From NCBI GenBank assembly GCA_019459505.1, contig JAIBEV010000162.1, forward strand, positions 1 to 64,000: a stretch of DNA of 64,000 nt, read 5' to 3'. This stretch comes from Candidatus Paracaedibacteraceae bacterium. GTDB taxonomy: Bacteria > Pseudomonadota > Alphaproteobacteria > Paracaedibacterales > Paracaedibacteraceae. A program made the position numbers and the translations under genes. Each line of letters starts with the position of its first letter. The first letter of the stretch is position 1. This document shows, piece by piece, positions 37,742 through 46,760 of this stretch. Under the pieces are notes generated by a model that was given only the letters and a program-made list of their open reading frames with translations, was not told the origin of the DNA and ran no database searches.

Positions 37742-38002
37742 ATGGGAAAAATTAGAGATATTATTATTGAAAAACTGCAAACACAGCTGCAACCAACATT
37801 TCTTGAAGTTCACGATGATTCGGCAAAGCATGCCGGCCATACCGATGCGGGTGAAGAAACTCACTTTCGAATTCTCATTCAGTCCCCGGCTCTTATTGAC
37901 TTAAGTCGTGTCGCAGCTCATCAACGGATCTATCAGATCCTAGACGATGAGCTTAAAACAACAGTTCATGCCCTTGCTATTCAGATCAGATCTAGGCACT
38001 AA
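37742..38002 (+). CDS. bolA: BolA family protein
   Basis: The 86-residue protein has the BolA fold pattern: helix I-I-I-E-K-L, then a strand with H-D-D-S-A-K-H-A-G-H, and the conserved R-V-A-A-H-Q-R-I-Y-Q-I-L helix. BolA proteins bind monothiol glutaredoxins and iron-sulphur clusters. AAGAGG precedes its ATG. It is divergent from the J-domain gene, a common alphaproteobacterial pairing, and is followed by the main repeat cluster. Confidence 0.93.
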   Translation: MGKIRDIIIEKLQTQLQPTFLEVHDDSAKHAGHTDAGEETHFRILIQSPALIDLSRVAAHQRIYQILDDELKTTVHALAIQIRSRH

Positions 38003-38055
38003 GGGAGCGCCCCTACCTTGAGGCGGAATGAGGGAAAAGGGGGCCCCTTCACCAA

Positions 38056-38395
38056 CTCCTCTTTCCGGGCAAGCGGAGCGTGATCCGGAATCTCGATATT
38101 ACAAGCGTATTCCCCTCTTTCCGGGCAAGCAAAGCGCGACCCGGAATCTCGATATTACAAGCGCAAACAATAAAGGCATCCCCTGACTTGATCAGGGGTC
38201 TCAATCTTACAGACGCACTCGCCTGTCAGCTCGAGTTCCCGGCTCGAAGGCCGGGAAAGAAAGAGAAGGAAAGTAAAAAATAATAATCATTAATAAAAGA
38301 CTTATCCCCCGGGACTTGATCCGGGGCCTTGATATTACAAAGCCCTCCCTAGTCATGGCGGCCTCCCCCCTCGGAGGCGGCGAATAAAATTTTAG
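38056..38395. repeat. Cluster of palindromic mosaic repeats (copy 2)
   Basis: Six hairpins follow one another: TTCCGGG...CCGGAA at 38063-38090 and again at about 38118-38146, CCCCTGA...TCAGGGG at 38179-38198, TTCCCGG...CCGGGAA at 38236-38257, CCCCGGG...CCGGGG at about 38307-38326, and GCCTCC...GGAGGC near 38371-38389. Several are followed by a near-constant linker TCTCGATATTACAAGCG or a variant. This resembles REP/BIME-type elements. Small ORFs across it are by-products. Confidence 0.85.
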
Positions 38396-38523
38396 TTAAG
38401 AAAGAATTCTCTCTCAAGCAAAACAAATCATAAGAATTTTTATTTTCTGCATTTGTTTCAACTCTCCATTAACTTTTATTTGCGATTCTAGATATAAAGA
38501 ACCCTTACAACTTACGAGCGACG

Positions 38524-38847
38524 ATGACCTACCGCGATCCGTATGACTCTAAAAATTTTTTTAGATCCCAATGGCAACAGCCCTTCAGAAGATTTCGCAA
38601 AACGGTACTACCGATTATTGTGTCAGGCGTTAGCGTATTTGTCATTATGATGGCTGTTTTTACTGTGCTGCCCCACTTTATTAATAATAGCAGTGGTAAT
38701 CTGCTCCTTATTCTGCACACAATTTTAGCCGTTATCGGGGGAATTACCATCACCTTTTTAGGGCATTTAATATCTCTCAAAAATTTAAGCCGCTTTGAAA
38801 CGATTAAAATTCGCAGTCCTCAAAAAGATAGGAACCCTCATGGTTAA
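38524..38847 (+). CDS. Small two-helix membrane protein
   Basis: The 107-residue protein has a basic, aromatic N-terminus (F-F-R-S-Q-W-Q-Q-P-F-R-R-F-R-K) and two hydrophobic segments (about 28-50 and 61-85). No family is recognised. The ATG follows ACGAGCGACG, a weak ribosome-binding site. It overlaps the next small ORF by 8 bases, suggesting a two-gene unit. Confidence 0.6.
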   Translation: MTYRDPYDSKNFFRSQWQQPFRRFRKTVLPIIVSGVSVFVIMMAVFTVLPHFINNSSGNLLLILHTILAVIGGITITFLGHLISLKNLSRFETIKIRSPQKDRNPHG

Positions 38848-39139
38848 ATCATGGTTAATCCTTTTTACAACCTTTATGAAAACCAGCCTGCTCTCATTTA
38901 CCAGCCTTACTATAGCTCTTTGCTGTCTCTCTTATACGGATTTACTCGAGTTTGACACTCAACTTTATCCTATGATCAGCTTAAGTTTTATAATTGCCTC
39001 CATTTGGGCAATGATTCAGAGCATGCGTCTCTTATCGTTAACTTATGATTTAGAACCACCGGCTAACAGGGCCCTAATTCCTGGCAGATTTTTGCCTTCT
39101 AACCACTCCAGAAAAGCACCACCCGCCGTGGATGTATAG
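38840..39139 (+). CDS. Possible small membrane protein overlapping the 3' end of pgk
   Basis: From the ATG at 38840 the ORF encodes about 99 residues with two hydrophobic segments (about 5-30 and 38-58). Its start overlaps the preceding gene by 8 bases, which favours a real coupled gene. Its last 97 bases are antisense to pgk, so that end may be an accidental extension after loss of an earlier stop. No family is recognised. Confidence 0.45.
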   Translation: MVKSWLILFTTFMKTSLLSFTSLTIALCCLSYTDLLEFDTQLYPMISLSFIIASIWAMIQSMRLLSLTYDLEPPANRALIPGRFLPSNHSRKAPPAVDV

Positions 39140-40200
39140 GTCAATTGATCGCCCACACCTGCTTTATTGAGGCACGCCAAGGTATCGCCTCCTCCAGCCA
39201 CACTCACCACCTTACCCTCTTGGGTGCGTTGGACGATATAATGCGCAATGGCCATAGACCCCTTCTCAAAAGGCGACACCTCAAAAACACCAACAGGGCC
39301 ATTCCACACAACAGTTTGACAGTGATCTAAAGCTGATTGAATTGTATGAATAGAAGTTGCGCCGATATCCATAATTTTGAAAGCATCGTCGGGTGTGGCG
39401 TAATCTTGCGGCAAAATCAGAGTACACTTATTTTCTTGCGCTTTTGCCATGATAGTGCGAGCTTGTTCCACTAAATCTGGTTCTGCTAAGGATTCTCCAA
39501 TATCGATTCCTTGAGCCAGTAAAAATGTATTGGCCATTCCGCCACCCAAGACGAGATAATCCACCTTTGAGATTAAGTTGGTTAACAACTCAAGCTTGGT
39601 TGATACTTTTGATCCCCCCACAATTGCCATCAAAGGACGGTTCGGATTTCCTAAAATGGACTGCAGTGCTTTTAATTCAGCCTCCATAGCACGACCTGCT
39701 ACAACGGGCAAATAATCGCCAATACCCACCACCGAAGCATGGGCACGATGCGAACAAGAGAAAGCATCATTCACAAAAATATCCCCTAAATTAGCAAGCT
39801 GTTGAGCAAACTGGGGATCATTTTGCTCTTCCTGGGGATGAAAACGCAAGTTTTCCAGTAAAACCATCCCACCATAAGGTGTATGGCGAATAGCAAAATT
39901 TGCCGCCTCCCCAACGCAATCGGAGCCAAAATTAATCAGACAATCAAGATATTGCTTCAAGATACGGGCTATCGGTTGCAAGCTGAACTCGGGGTTAATC
40001 TGTCCCTCTGGACGACCAAAGTGAGATAAAATAATGATACGGGCATTCTTCTTAATTAATTCGTGAAGAGTTGGTAAAGCTCTTACAAGGCGAGTATCAT
40101 CACTAACCATTTGATTTTTTAATGGAATATTTAAATCTAGCCTGACAAGAACATTTTGTTGAGTGACATTCACCTGATCTAGCGTTAAAAATAGTGACAT
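39043..40200 (-). CDS. pgk: Phosphoglycerate kinase
   Basis: It transfers phosphate from 1,3-bisphosphoglycerate to ADP in glycolysis. The 385 residues include R-L-D-L-N-I-P near 21, the S-H-F-G-R-P box near 58, a V-G-G-S-K-V-S-T-K segment near 195 and the nucleotide loop A-G-G-G-D-T-L near 347. It is separated from gap and tkt, which lie together at 61-64 kb, so the alphaproteobacterial tkt-gap-pgk order is broken. Confidence 0.95.
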   Translation of the reverse strand: MSLFLTLDQVNVTQQNVLVRLDLNIPLKNQMVSDDTRLVRALPTLHELIKKNARIIILSHFGRPEGQINPEFSLQPIARILKQYLDCLINFGSDCVGEAANFAIRHTPYGGMVLLENLRFHPQEEQNDPQFAQQLANLGDIFVNDAFSCSHRAHASVVGIGDYLPVVAGRAMEAELKALQSILGNPNRPLMAIVGGSKVSTKLELLTNLISKVDYLVLGGGMANTFLLAQGIDIGESLAEPDLVEQARTIMAKAQENKCTLILPQDYATPDDAFKIMDIGATSIHTIQSALDHCQTVVWNGPVGVFEVSPFEKGSMAIAHYIVQRTQEGKVVSVAGGGDTLACLNKAGVGDQLTYTSTAGGAFLEWLEGKNLPGIRALLAGGSKS

Positions 40201-40264
40201 GATACCTTAAAACCTTAACGATAATTTTAAGACTAGATTAAACAAAAAGCATAGAAGACGTAAA

Positions 40265-41140
40265 GTGGCCAGAATAGAAAACTTAGAATCCTATAATTTT
40301 TCCTTAATGACCGGACGAACGAAAGTCATGGGAATCCTTAATGTTACCCCTGATTCCTTTTCAGGCGATGGCTTAATGAAGTATGATGATATCATTAAAA
40401 GTGCTGTAGTCCAAGCTCAGCGGTTCATCGAGCAAGGTGCCGATATCCTTGATATTGGTGGCGAAAGCACTCGGCCGGGGGCTCAACCGATTTCTTTAGA
40501 AGAAGAGTTAGCCAGAGTCGTCCCCGTGATTAAAGCTATTCATCACCAATTTCCTGATGTTTTGATTTCAGTTGATACTACAAAATCACAGGTCGCCAAA
40601 GCGTCGATCGTTGCGGGGGCATCCATTATAAATGATGTCAGTGGATTGCTAATGGATCCTGCCATGATTAACGTGGCCCTGGAAGAAAATGTTCCGGTTG
40701 TTATTATGCATTCACAATTAGGGTCGTGCATCCAACAATTTGATCGCCTTGATTCTCTAAATACCTGTAGTCGGACAATTGATACTGAAGTTGCGAGTGA
40801 CCTTGATCGCATGGCGATTCACGCTATTAGCCGTGGTCTAACCCGTCATCACATTATTATAGATCCCGGCATTGGGTTTGCAAAAACGCCGGATCAAAAT
40901 CTTCAATTAATTTCACAATTAGACCGTATCAGAGCCTTAGGCTATCCTCTGCTCCTCGGTGTTTCCCGTAAATCATTTATCGGACATGCGACCGGCGAGG
41001 CGGTGGACAAGCGTATGCCGGGCAGTATTGCTGCCGCTACCATTGGTGTTCTGAAGGGGGCTCATATTGTTCGCGTTCATGATGTGGAAGAAACAGTTCA
41101 GGCCATGAAAGTAGTTGATGCGATTCGATTAGCATCCTAA
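40265..41140 (+). CDS. folP: Dihydropteroate synthase
   Basis: FolP condenses p-aminobenzoate with the pterin pyrophosphate; it is the sulfonamide target. The 291 residues include G-I-L-N-V-T-P-D-S-F-S near 23 and G-G-E-S-T-R-P-G-A near 62. The GTG at 40265 is taken as start; an ATG 42 bases on would remove 14 residues and is possible. It heads an operon with the three pab genes, which make its substrate. Confidence 0.95.
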   Translation: MARIENLESYNFSLMTGRTKVMGILNVTPDSFSGDGLMKYDDIIKSAVVQAQRFIEQGADILDIGGESTRPGAQPISLEEELARVVPVIKAIHHQFPDVLISVDTTKSQVAKASIVAGASIINDVSGLLMDPAMINVALEENVPVVIMHSQLGSCIQQFDRLDSLNTCSRTIDTEVASDLDRMAIHAISRGLTRHHIIIDPGIGFAKTPDQNLQLISQLDRIRALGYPLLLGVSRKSFIGHATGEAVDKRMPGSIAAATIGVLKGAHIVRVHDVEETVQAMKVVDAIRLAS

Positions 41141-41149
41141 AGAGGAACC

Positions 41150-42499
41150 ATGATGCAACCACTGGTAAAGGAAATATCTTATCAAGACCCTGCGGCTATT
41201 TTCTCTATTTTTAAGGACCAAGTGGGCTCTATTTTTCTCGATAGTTCTAACACCTTTCAAGAGTGGGGACGCTATTCTTTTATTGCTGTTGATCCTTGGA
41301 TGATTTTAAGAGAAAAATATGGCAGCGATCAGAATCCACCCCTTGAGGTTCTCGACCAACACTTACAATTCTATCGTCTTGATCCTATTCCCGATTTGCC
41401 CCCTTTTCAGGGCGGTGTTGTTGGTTATTTATCCTATGAATTAGCCCGCAGTTTAGAGCATCTTCCCACAGCCGCCCAGGATGATTTAAATTTTCCTGAC
41501 CTCATGATGGGGTTTTATGATGTGGTGGTGTCTTTTGACCATCACCAACGGCGCACTTGGATCATTTCCAGCGGCTTTCCTATCGGCGATTTAAGCCACG
41601 CCCAACAACGTTTAGCCTGGATGGATCATCTTATAAAGACCTTGAGACCACTTGAAAATAATACGGCCTTTGAGGTCGGTAATTTATACAACCCTTTTGA
41701 TCAAGACACTTATCCGCCTCAGGTCCAAAAAGTCATTGACTATATTTATGCCGGCGATATTTATCAAGCTAATTTGACACGCCGTTATGAAGGTTCTTAT
41801 CAAGGTGATCCCTTTGCTTTATATACTCGATTGCGCGAAAGAAATCCGGCTCCTTTTTCAGCTTATATAAAAGATCAACATCATGTTATTGCCAGTGCCT
41901 CGCCGGAACGATTTTTAAAGTTAACAAATTGTCAGGTGGAAACAAAGCCCATTAAAGGTACCATCCATCGAGATTTAGTCGATCCCATTCAAGACCAACG
42001 GCTGGCGCAACAGCTCGCAGCATCAGAAAAAGATCGAGCTGAAAACTTAATGATCGTTGATTTAATGCGGAATGATTTATCACGCGTGTGTCAATCGGGC
42101 AGTGTGCAAGTTCCCAAATTACTTGAAATAGAATCCTTTGCCACAGTACACCATTTAGTGACAACGGTCACCGGCATATTGGATGATAATAAGTCGGCCA
42201 TCGATTTACTCAAAGCAACCTTTCCGGGGGGATCGATTACAGGTGCCCCCAAAATTAGAGCCATGGAAATTATAGCAGAACTCGAACCCACCTATCGAGG
42301 TGTTTATTGTGGATCAATTGGTTATATTGGCTTTGATGGCAGCATGGATACCAGTATTGTTATCCGAACTTTCTTGTTAACCGATGATAAGCTGACATTC
42401 CAAGTTGGCGGTGGCATTGTTGCAGATTCTGACCCTCTAGCTGAATATGAAGAAACATTAACAAAGGCTGCCGGCCTTAAAAAGGCGCTTAATCAATGA
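41150..42499 (+). CDS. pabB: Aminodeoxychorismate synthase component I
   Basis: PabB aminates chorismate using ammonia from PabA. The 449-residue chorismate-binding protein has the K-P-I-K-G-T motif near 266, which marks PabB rather than TrpE, then D-L-M-R-N-D-L near 304 and [11 protein letters not shown] near 361. AGAGGAACC precedes the ATG. Its TGA overlaps the pabA ATG in ATGA. Confidence 0.93.
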   Translation: MMQPLVKEISYQDPAAIFSIFKDQVGSIFLDSSNTFQEWGRYSFIAVDPWMILREKYGSDQNPPLEVLDQHLQFYRLDPIPDLPPFQGGVVGYLSYELARSLEHLPTAAQDDLNFPDLMMGFYDVVVSFDHHQRRTWIISSGFPIGDLSHAQQRLAWMDHLIKTLRPLENNTAFEVGNLYNPFDQDTYPPQVQKVIDYIYAGDIYQANLTRRYEGSYQGDPFALYTRLRERNPAPFSAYIKDQHHVIASASPERFLKLTNCQVETKPIKGTIHRDLVDPIQDQRLAQQLAASEKDRAENLMIVDLMRNDLSRVCQSGSVQVPKLLEIESFATVHHLVTTVTGILDDNKSAIDLLKATFPGGSITGAPKIRAMEIIAELEPTYRGVYCGSIGYIGFDGSMDTSIVIRTFLLTDDKLTFQVGGGIVADSDPLAEYEETLTKAAGLKKALNQ

Positions 42500-43065
42500 T
42501 TTTGATGATCGATAATTATGATTCCTTTGTCTATAATTTGATCCGCTATAGTCGTGAATTAGGGGCAGAGATTGAGGTTGCTCGTAATGACGCCATCACA
42601 ATTTCGCAAATAAAAAACCTCGCCCCCTCTCATATCATTATCTCTCCAGGCCCTTGCTCACCTGATCAAGCTGGTATTTCTTTAGAAGTGATCCACCATT
42701 TTGCCGGCCATATCCCCCTTCTTGGCGTTTGCTTAGGACATCAAGCCATTGGTCAAGCGTTTGGCGGCAAGGTGGTTCGAGCCTTAAAGCCCATCCATGG
42801 TAAAGTCCATAAAATCCACCATAATGGGGCAGGATTATTTGCAGGCGCTCCTCAGCCCCTATCGGTGACACGTTACCATTCTTTGATTGTCGACCAGGTC
42901 TCCCTTCCGATTTGCCTTGAGATCACCGCAACAACAGATGAGGGAGAAATTATGGCTCTGCGTCATCGAGAACTACCAATCGCCGGTGTCCAATTCCATC
43001 CTGAAGCTGTTCTCACGGAGTTTGGCCATGGTCTCTTAAAGAATTTTTTTGAAGGAAATCTATAA
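42496..43065 (+). CDS. pabA: Aminodeoxychorismate synthase component II (glutamine amidotransferase)
   Basis: The 189-residue class I amidotransferase has the Cys nucleophile in G-V-C-L-G-H-Q near 79 and the His-Glu pair in F-H-P-E-A near 168. It supplies ammonia to PabB. Similar proteins also serve TrpE, so it may be shared with tryptophan synthesis, but the operon points to folate. Confidence 0.94.
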   Translation: MILMIDNYDSFVYNLIRYSRELGAEIEVARNDAITISQIKNLAPSHIIISPGPCSPDQAGISLEVIHHFAGHIPLLGVCLGHQAIGQAFGGKVVRALKPIHGKVHKIHHNGAGLFAGAPQPLSVTRYHSLIVDQVSLPICLEITATTDEGEIMALRHRELPIAGVQFHPEAVLTEFGHGLLKNFFEGNL

Positions 43066-43066
43066 C

Positions 43067-43828
43067 GTGATTATTTACCTTAATGGGGAGTATATAGAGT
43101 CTTCAATGGCTCATATTTCTCCGGCAGATCGTGGGTTAATGGTGGGCGATGGCGTTTTTGAAACCCTTTTTTATGATGGGACAGAAATTGAAGGCTTAAG
43201 ACCGCACTTTGATCGGTTAATTAAAGGAGCCGCCTTATTTCAGATTCCCTTTCACTTAGTAATTTCAGAGTTTAAGGAAATTTTATTGACGGTTATTGAT
43301 CGCAATAATCTCCAGGGCGTCAGCACGGCCCTCAGATTTACTCTAACCCGCGGACCAAGCGACCGTGGTCTCGCGCTTCCACAATCAGTTAATCCAACAT
43401 TGTTGGTCACCACCCACCCTTATCAACGCCGTCAGCAAGTTTTACAGGTTGGTTTTTCACAGTATTGTTTTCGACAACCTTCGATTTTATCAGGCATTAA
43501 GCATTTGGGATACCAACTTCCTCTTTTAGGTCGATTGGAAGCTGAACATCGGGGATTGGATGACGTTTTATTTTTTAACGACGTCGGCTACTTAGTGAGC
43601 GCCACAGCAGCCAATGTTTTTATCATAAGCAACGGCGAGTTGATGACCCCGCCGCTGAGTGATGGCTGTTTACCGGGCGTTATGCGTGATAAGATTATTC
43701 AAGAAATGCAAAAAGCAACGACACCTGTGCGCATTAATCATATTACACGCCAGGATGTCGAAGAATCTGCAAAAATTTTCCTGACTAATAGTTTGATAGG
43801 ATCTGCCCTCGCCGTTTATAACCCTTAA
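43067..43828 (+). CDS. pabC: Aminodeoxychorismate lyase / class IV aminotransferase
   Basis: The PLP enzyme of about 253 residues should release pyruvate from aminodeoxychorismate to give p-aminobenzoate. It has R-G-L-M-V-G-D-G-V-F-E-T near 22-33, the PLP lysine in S-G-I-K-H-L-G near 145, and G-C-L-P-G-V-M-R-D near 200. The GTG at 43067 follows AAGGA and lies one base after the pabA stop. Branched-chain aminotransferase-like activity cannot be excluded from sequence alone. It overlaps the convergent DUF465 gene by 4 bases. Confidence 0.88.
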   Translation: MIIYLNGEYIESSMAHISPADRGLMVGDGVFETLFYDGTEIEGLRPHFDRLIKGAALFQIPFHLVISEFKEILLTVIDRNNLQGVSTALRFTLTRGPSDRGLALPQSVNPTLLVTTHPYQRRQQVLQVGFSQYCFRQPSILSGIKHLGYQLPLLGRLEAEHRGLDDVLFFNDVGYLVSATAANVFIISNGELMTPPLSDGCLPGVMRDKIIQEMQKATTPVRINHITRQDVEESAKIFLTNSLIGSALAVYNP

Positions 43829-44007
43829 CTTTGGCGTCCAGAGTAATTCCGAGTTCGCTCAATTTCCTCTTTAACTCTAAGCCGCTTTTTCTTCATCTCA
43901 TGTAAATTTGTCTCACTCACAAAGGCCCGAGTTTCAATCCGCCGAATTTCTTTATCCAGATCCTCATGCTTTTTTAAGAGAGCGTCAAGGTGCGATTGAA
44001 TGGTCAT
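43825..44007 (-). CDS. DUF465 (YdcH-like) small coiled-coil protein
   Basis: The 60-residue protein is one long charged helix pair: H-L-D-A-L-L-K-K-H-E-D-L-D-K-E-I near 6-21 and K-K-K-R-L-R-V-K-E-E-I near 39-49, matching the DUF465 pattern. Function is unknown. A GGAGG ribosome-binding site precedes the ATG. Confidence 0.85.
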   Translation of the reverse strand: MTIQSHLDALLKKHEDLDKEIRRIETRAFVSETNLHEMKKKRLRVKEEIERTRNYSGRQS

Positions 44008-44128
44008 GGTATCCTCCCTGAATTAATTACACTTTATTATATGGAGCGCAAGAAAAAGAAGTCAAACCTCGCAGGAGAGAAAATATATTTTGAAATAATC
44101 TTGGAGCTTTTTCTCTCTATATTTTTTT

Positions 44129-44220
44129 CAGGCAATCCCAAAGCGGCTTGGAAACTCAACCTTACAAAAGCAATCACCTGACAGCTCGAGTTCCCAGCAC
44201 GCTGGCCGGGAAAAGAGGGA
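44129..44220. repeat. Copy 3 of the interspersed mosaic repeat
   Basis: It contains a GGAAACTCAACCTTACAAAAGC version of the linker, then ACCTGACAGCTCGAGTTCCC and the hairpin TTCCCAGC...GCTGGCCGGGAA. The same order appears near 38221-38257 and 57068-57127. It lies between DUF465 and the oligopeptidase gene. Confidence 0.75.
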
Positions 44221-44286
44221 AAGCTAAGGGTGGTACAAGAGACCATCCAGAGATCAGGATACCACTCTAAATCACATACTAGATCA

Positions 44287-46467
44287 TTAAATCATTTTGA
44301 AGACTTTGCGGGCAAAGGCCAAGTAATCTGACTCTTCACGCAGCGCTTCATCACGCCGTGATCCACCAGCATGGCCAGCGGCCATATTCATATGCATCAC
44401 CATGGGTAAGGTACTGGTATTTAACTCTCGCAATTTTGCCATGAATTTTGCCGGCTCCCAATAAGTAACCCGCGGATCAGTCAGACCTCCTGTGATATAC
44501 ATAGCAGGATAAGACTGTCTTTTCATGTTATCGTAAGGTGAATAGCTGAGCATATAATCAAAGTGTTCTTTATTTTCAATTGGATTGCCCCATTCCTTAA
44601 ATTCGCCCGGTGTCAACGGCAAAGATTCATCCAGCATTGTATTCATGACATCGATAAAGGGAACAATAGCAAAAGCTGCCTTAAAAAGATCAGGGCGATG
44701 GTTGACAACATATCCCATCAACATTCCACCGGCACTTCCCCCCATGGCGGCTATATTACCAGTTGTTGTATAACCAAGCTTGATCAGAGCCTCAGCACTA
44801 TCAATAAAGTCATGAAAGGTATTCTTTTTCTTCAAATATTTTCCATCCAAATACCAGTTATATCCTAATTCATCGCCGCCACGAATATGAGCAATGGCAA
44901 ATACAAATCCATTATCCATCCAATGTAAGGCACGCAAATTAAAAGACGGTGAGACTGCATATCCATAGGCCCCATACCCATACAACAGCAAGGGATTATC
45001 AGCCCCTAACGTAAACTTGCCTTTACGATAAACCACAGAGACGGGGACTTTGACACCATCGCGTGCCTCTGCCCAAATTCGATCTACATGATACAGATTG
45101 GAATCAAAGCCACTGCCAATTTCTTGAGTTTTCAACAATTTTTGGCTCAGATCAACAAAATTGACTTCGTAAACAGAGGTTGGGCGCACCAACGATGAGT
45201 AAGAAAAACGGAATGTTACATCCTCATAATAGGTTGCAGCAATATGGGCATCATAGGTTGCATCGGGAAAATTAATCCACCGTAACTCATGAGAGATCGG
45301 ATTCATAACTGCAATATTTTCTAAGCCTTGCCGCCGAAAAGATAGGACAAAATGACTGTGATAAGGGACAAAGGCCGTAATATAAGAGGCCGGATCATGG
45401 GGGATAATTTCTTCAAATTTTCCTTCTCGCTGCCCCACTGGAACGCGGACTAACCGTTTATTCTCACCCTTATCATTGGTTAAAATGTAAAAATACCCCT
45501 TATGGTGATCTATTCCCAAATGACGTTTTTCGACCGCATCATATAGTTTTACAAGTTTACGCTCAGGATCTTTTAAATCAATATAGCAAACCGACTCATC
45601 TTCCTTCGAGGCTGATTGAATAAATATATAGCGCTCATCAAAAGATTGATGAAGTTCAAGACTGCGCTCCTCCACCTCTTCTTCCATGATCAGTTGGTCG
45701 GCGTTAACACCATCACCTATTTTGTGGAAAAATACCTTCTTTACCCGCCATTCGGGTGTAAATTGGCTATAGTAAAAGCCGCTATTATCGGGTAGCCACA
45801 CGGTTGAAGCAACACTGTCAATCATGTCGGTTAATTGCTCGCCGGTGAACAAATTGCGAATCTTCAGCGTGCAAAATTCATTACCTTTTGTATCCTCAAG
45901 ATAAATAAAGTACTGTCCATCCAAGGTCACATTCAAACCAACAGCCTTATAAAACTCATGGCCTTTTGACTCCTGGTTAGCATCGAAAAAAACTTCCTCT
46001 GCGCCATCGATACTCTTTTTACGTAACCGGACCGGATAATTTTGTTCCTTTGTCTGACGCGTAAAATAATAGTAGTCACCGTATTTAAGAGGAACGCTTG
46101 CATCTATAGCGGGAATATAACCTTTTCGCTGATTAAACAAACGTTCCCGTTCTTCTGCTAAGGGCGTCATGAAGGTATCATGATAAACATTTTCTGCAAC
46201 CAGGTAATCCGATATTGCTGCATCCTGTACCCCATCTTCAGGATTTTTCCAGTACGGATCCCGCAGCCAAGCATAGTCATCACACAGCTCAACACCGTGC
46301 ACCGTTCTAACCGTTGGCCTTTTTTCAGCCGTAGGGACAGAAATAGGCTCTTGCTGTATAAGGACATCCATTGCAGGTGGCAGAGTTTCTTGAGTCATAT
46401 TGTTCACTAAACCTTGATAAAGAATTGGAGTTAAAAACAGACTACACAATATAACAGCTTTTTTCAT
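44287..46467 (-). CDS. Oligopeptidase B, exported form
   Basis: This 726-residue S9 serine peptidase has an N-terminal beta-propeller (about 80-430) and an alpha/beta-hydrolase domain. Catalytic Ser is in G-G-S-A-G-G near 557, Asp in T-D-P-R-V-T-Y near 642, and His in A-A-G-H-A-G-G-S near 680. Oligopeptidase B cuts short peptides after Arg or Lys. A hydrophobic N-terminus (about 4-20) looks like a signal peptide, so it may act in the periplasm; most family members are cytoplasmic. Confidence 0.9.
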   Translation of the reverse strand: MKKAVILCSLFLTPILYQGLVNNMTQETLPPAMDVLIQQEPISVPTAEKRPTVRTVHGVELCDDYAWLRDPYWKNPEDGVQDAAISDYLVAENVYHDTFMTPLAEERERLFNQRKGYIPAIDASVPLKYGDYYYFTRQTKEQNYPVRLRKKSIDGAEEVFFDANQESKGHEFYKAVGLNVTLDGQYFIYLEDTKGNEFCTLKIRNLFTGEQLTDMIDSVASTVWLPDNSGFYYSQFTPEWRVKKVFFHKIGDGVNADQLIMEEEVEERSLELHQSFDERYIFIQSASKEDESVCYIDLKDPERKLVKLYDAVEKRHLGIDHHKGYFYILTNDKGENKRLVRVPVGQREGKFEEIIPHDPASYITAFVPYHSHFVLSFRRQGLENIAVMNPISHELRWINFPDATYDAHIAATYYEDVTFRFSYSSLVRPTSVYEVNFVDLSQKLLKTQEIGSGFDSNLYHVDRIWAEARDGVKVPVSVVYRKGKFTLGADNPLLLYGYGAYGYAVSPSFNLRALHWMDNGFVFAIAHIRGGDELGYNWYLDGKYLKKKNTFHDFIDSAEALIKLGYTTTGNIAAMGGSAGGMLMGYVVNHRPDLFKAAFAIVPFIDVMNTMLDESLPLTPGEFKEWGNPIENKEHFDYMLSYSPYDNMKRQSYPAMYITGGLTDPRVTYWEPAKFMAKLRELNTSTLPMVMHMNMAAGHAGGSRRDEALREESDYLAFARKVFKMI

Positions 46468-46664
46468 CCTCCATCGCTCCTAAAATTTAGGGATAATTCC
46501 TCTTTATAATTGAAAAGGAGGGGGGTCCAACGCCCAGTACAACAATGACTCCTTAATAAGCTTTAATCGTTGAGAACGTATTTTTTTGCATTTTTCCAAA
46601 AAATGTGTTGCAAAGCCAGTTAAAATTTCTGTATAACTACCTATATCACGTTTATCTTAAAAAT

Positions 46665-46741
46665 GCGCCCATAGCTCAATTGGATAGAGCGTCAGACTAC
46701 GGATCTGAAGGTTAGGAGTTCGACTCTTCTTGGGCGCGCCA
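46665..46741 (+). tRNA. tRNA-Arg (anticodon ACG)
   Basis: Acceptor arms GCGCCCA and TGGGCGC pair. Anticodon stem TCAGA/TCTGA encloses CTACGGA with ACG at 46699-46701. The T-loop reads GTTCGACTC and CCA is encoded. ACG becomes ICG after deamination by TadA and reads CGU/CGC/CGA. The CCA-adding enzyme gene begins 20 bases downstream. Confidence 0.95.
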
Positions 46742-46760
46742 TTTATTATTGGTCGGCTTA

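Noticed and set aside
38080-38283. 67-residue ORF in the 38-kb repeat cluster
   Set aside because: It is composed entirely of palindromic repeat modules and has no independent start signals.
38056-38395. Possible CRISPR array
   Set aside because: The units are palindromic hairpins of differing sequence with irregular spacing and no constant repeat/unique spacer pattern; no cas genes are present.
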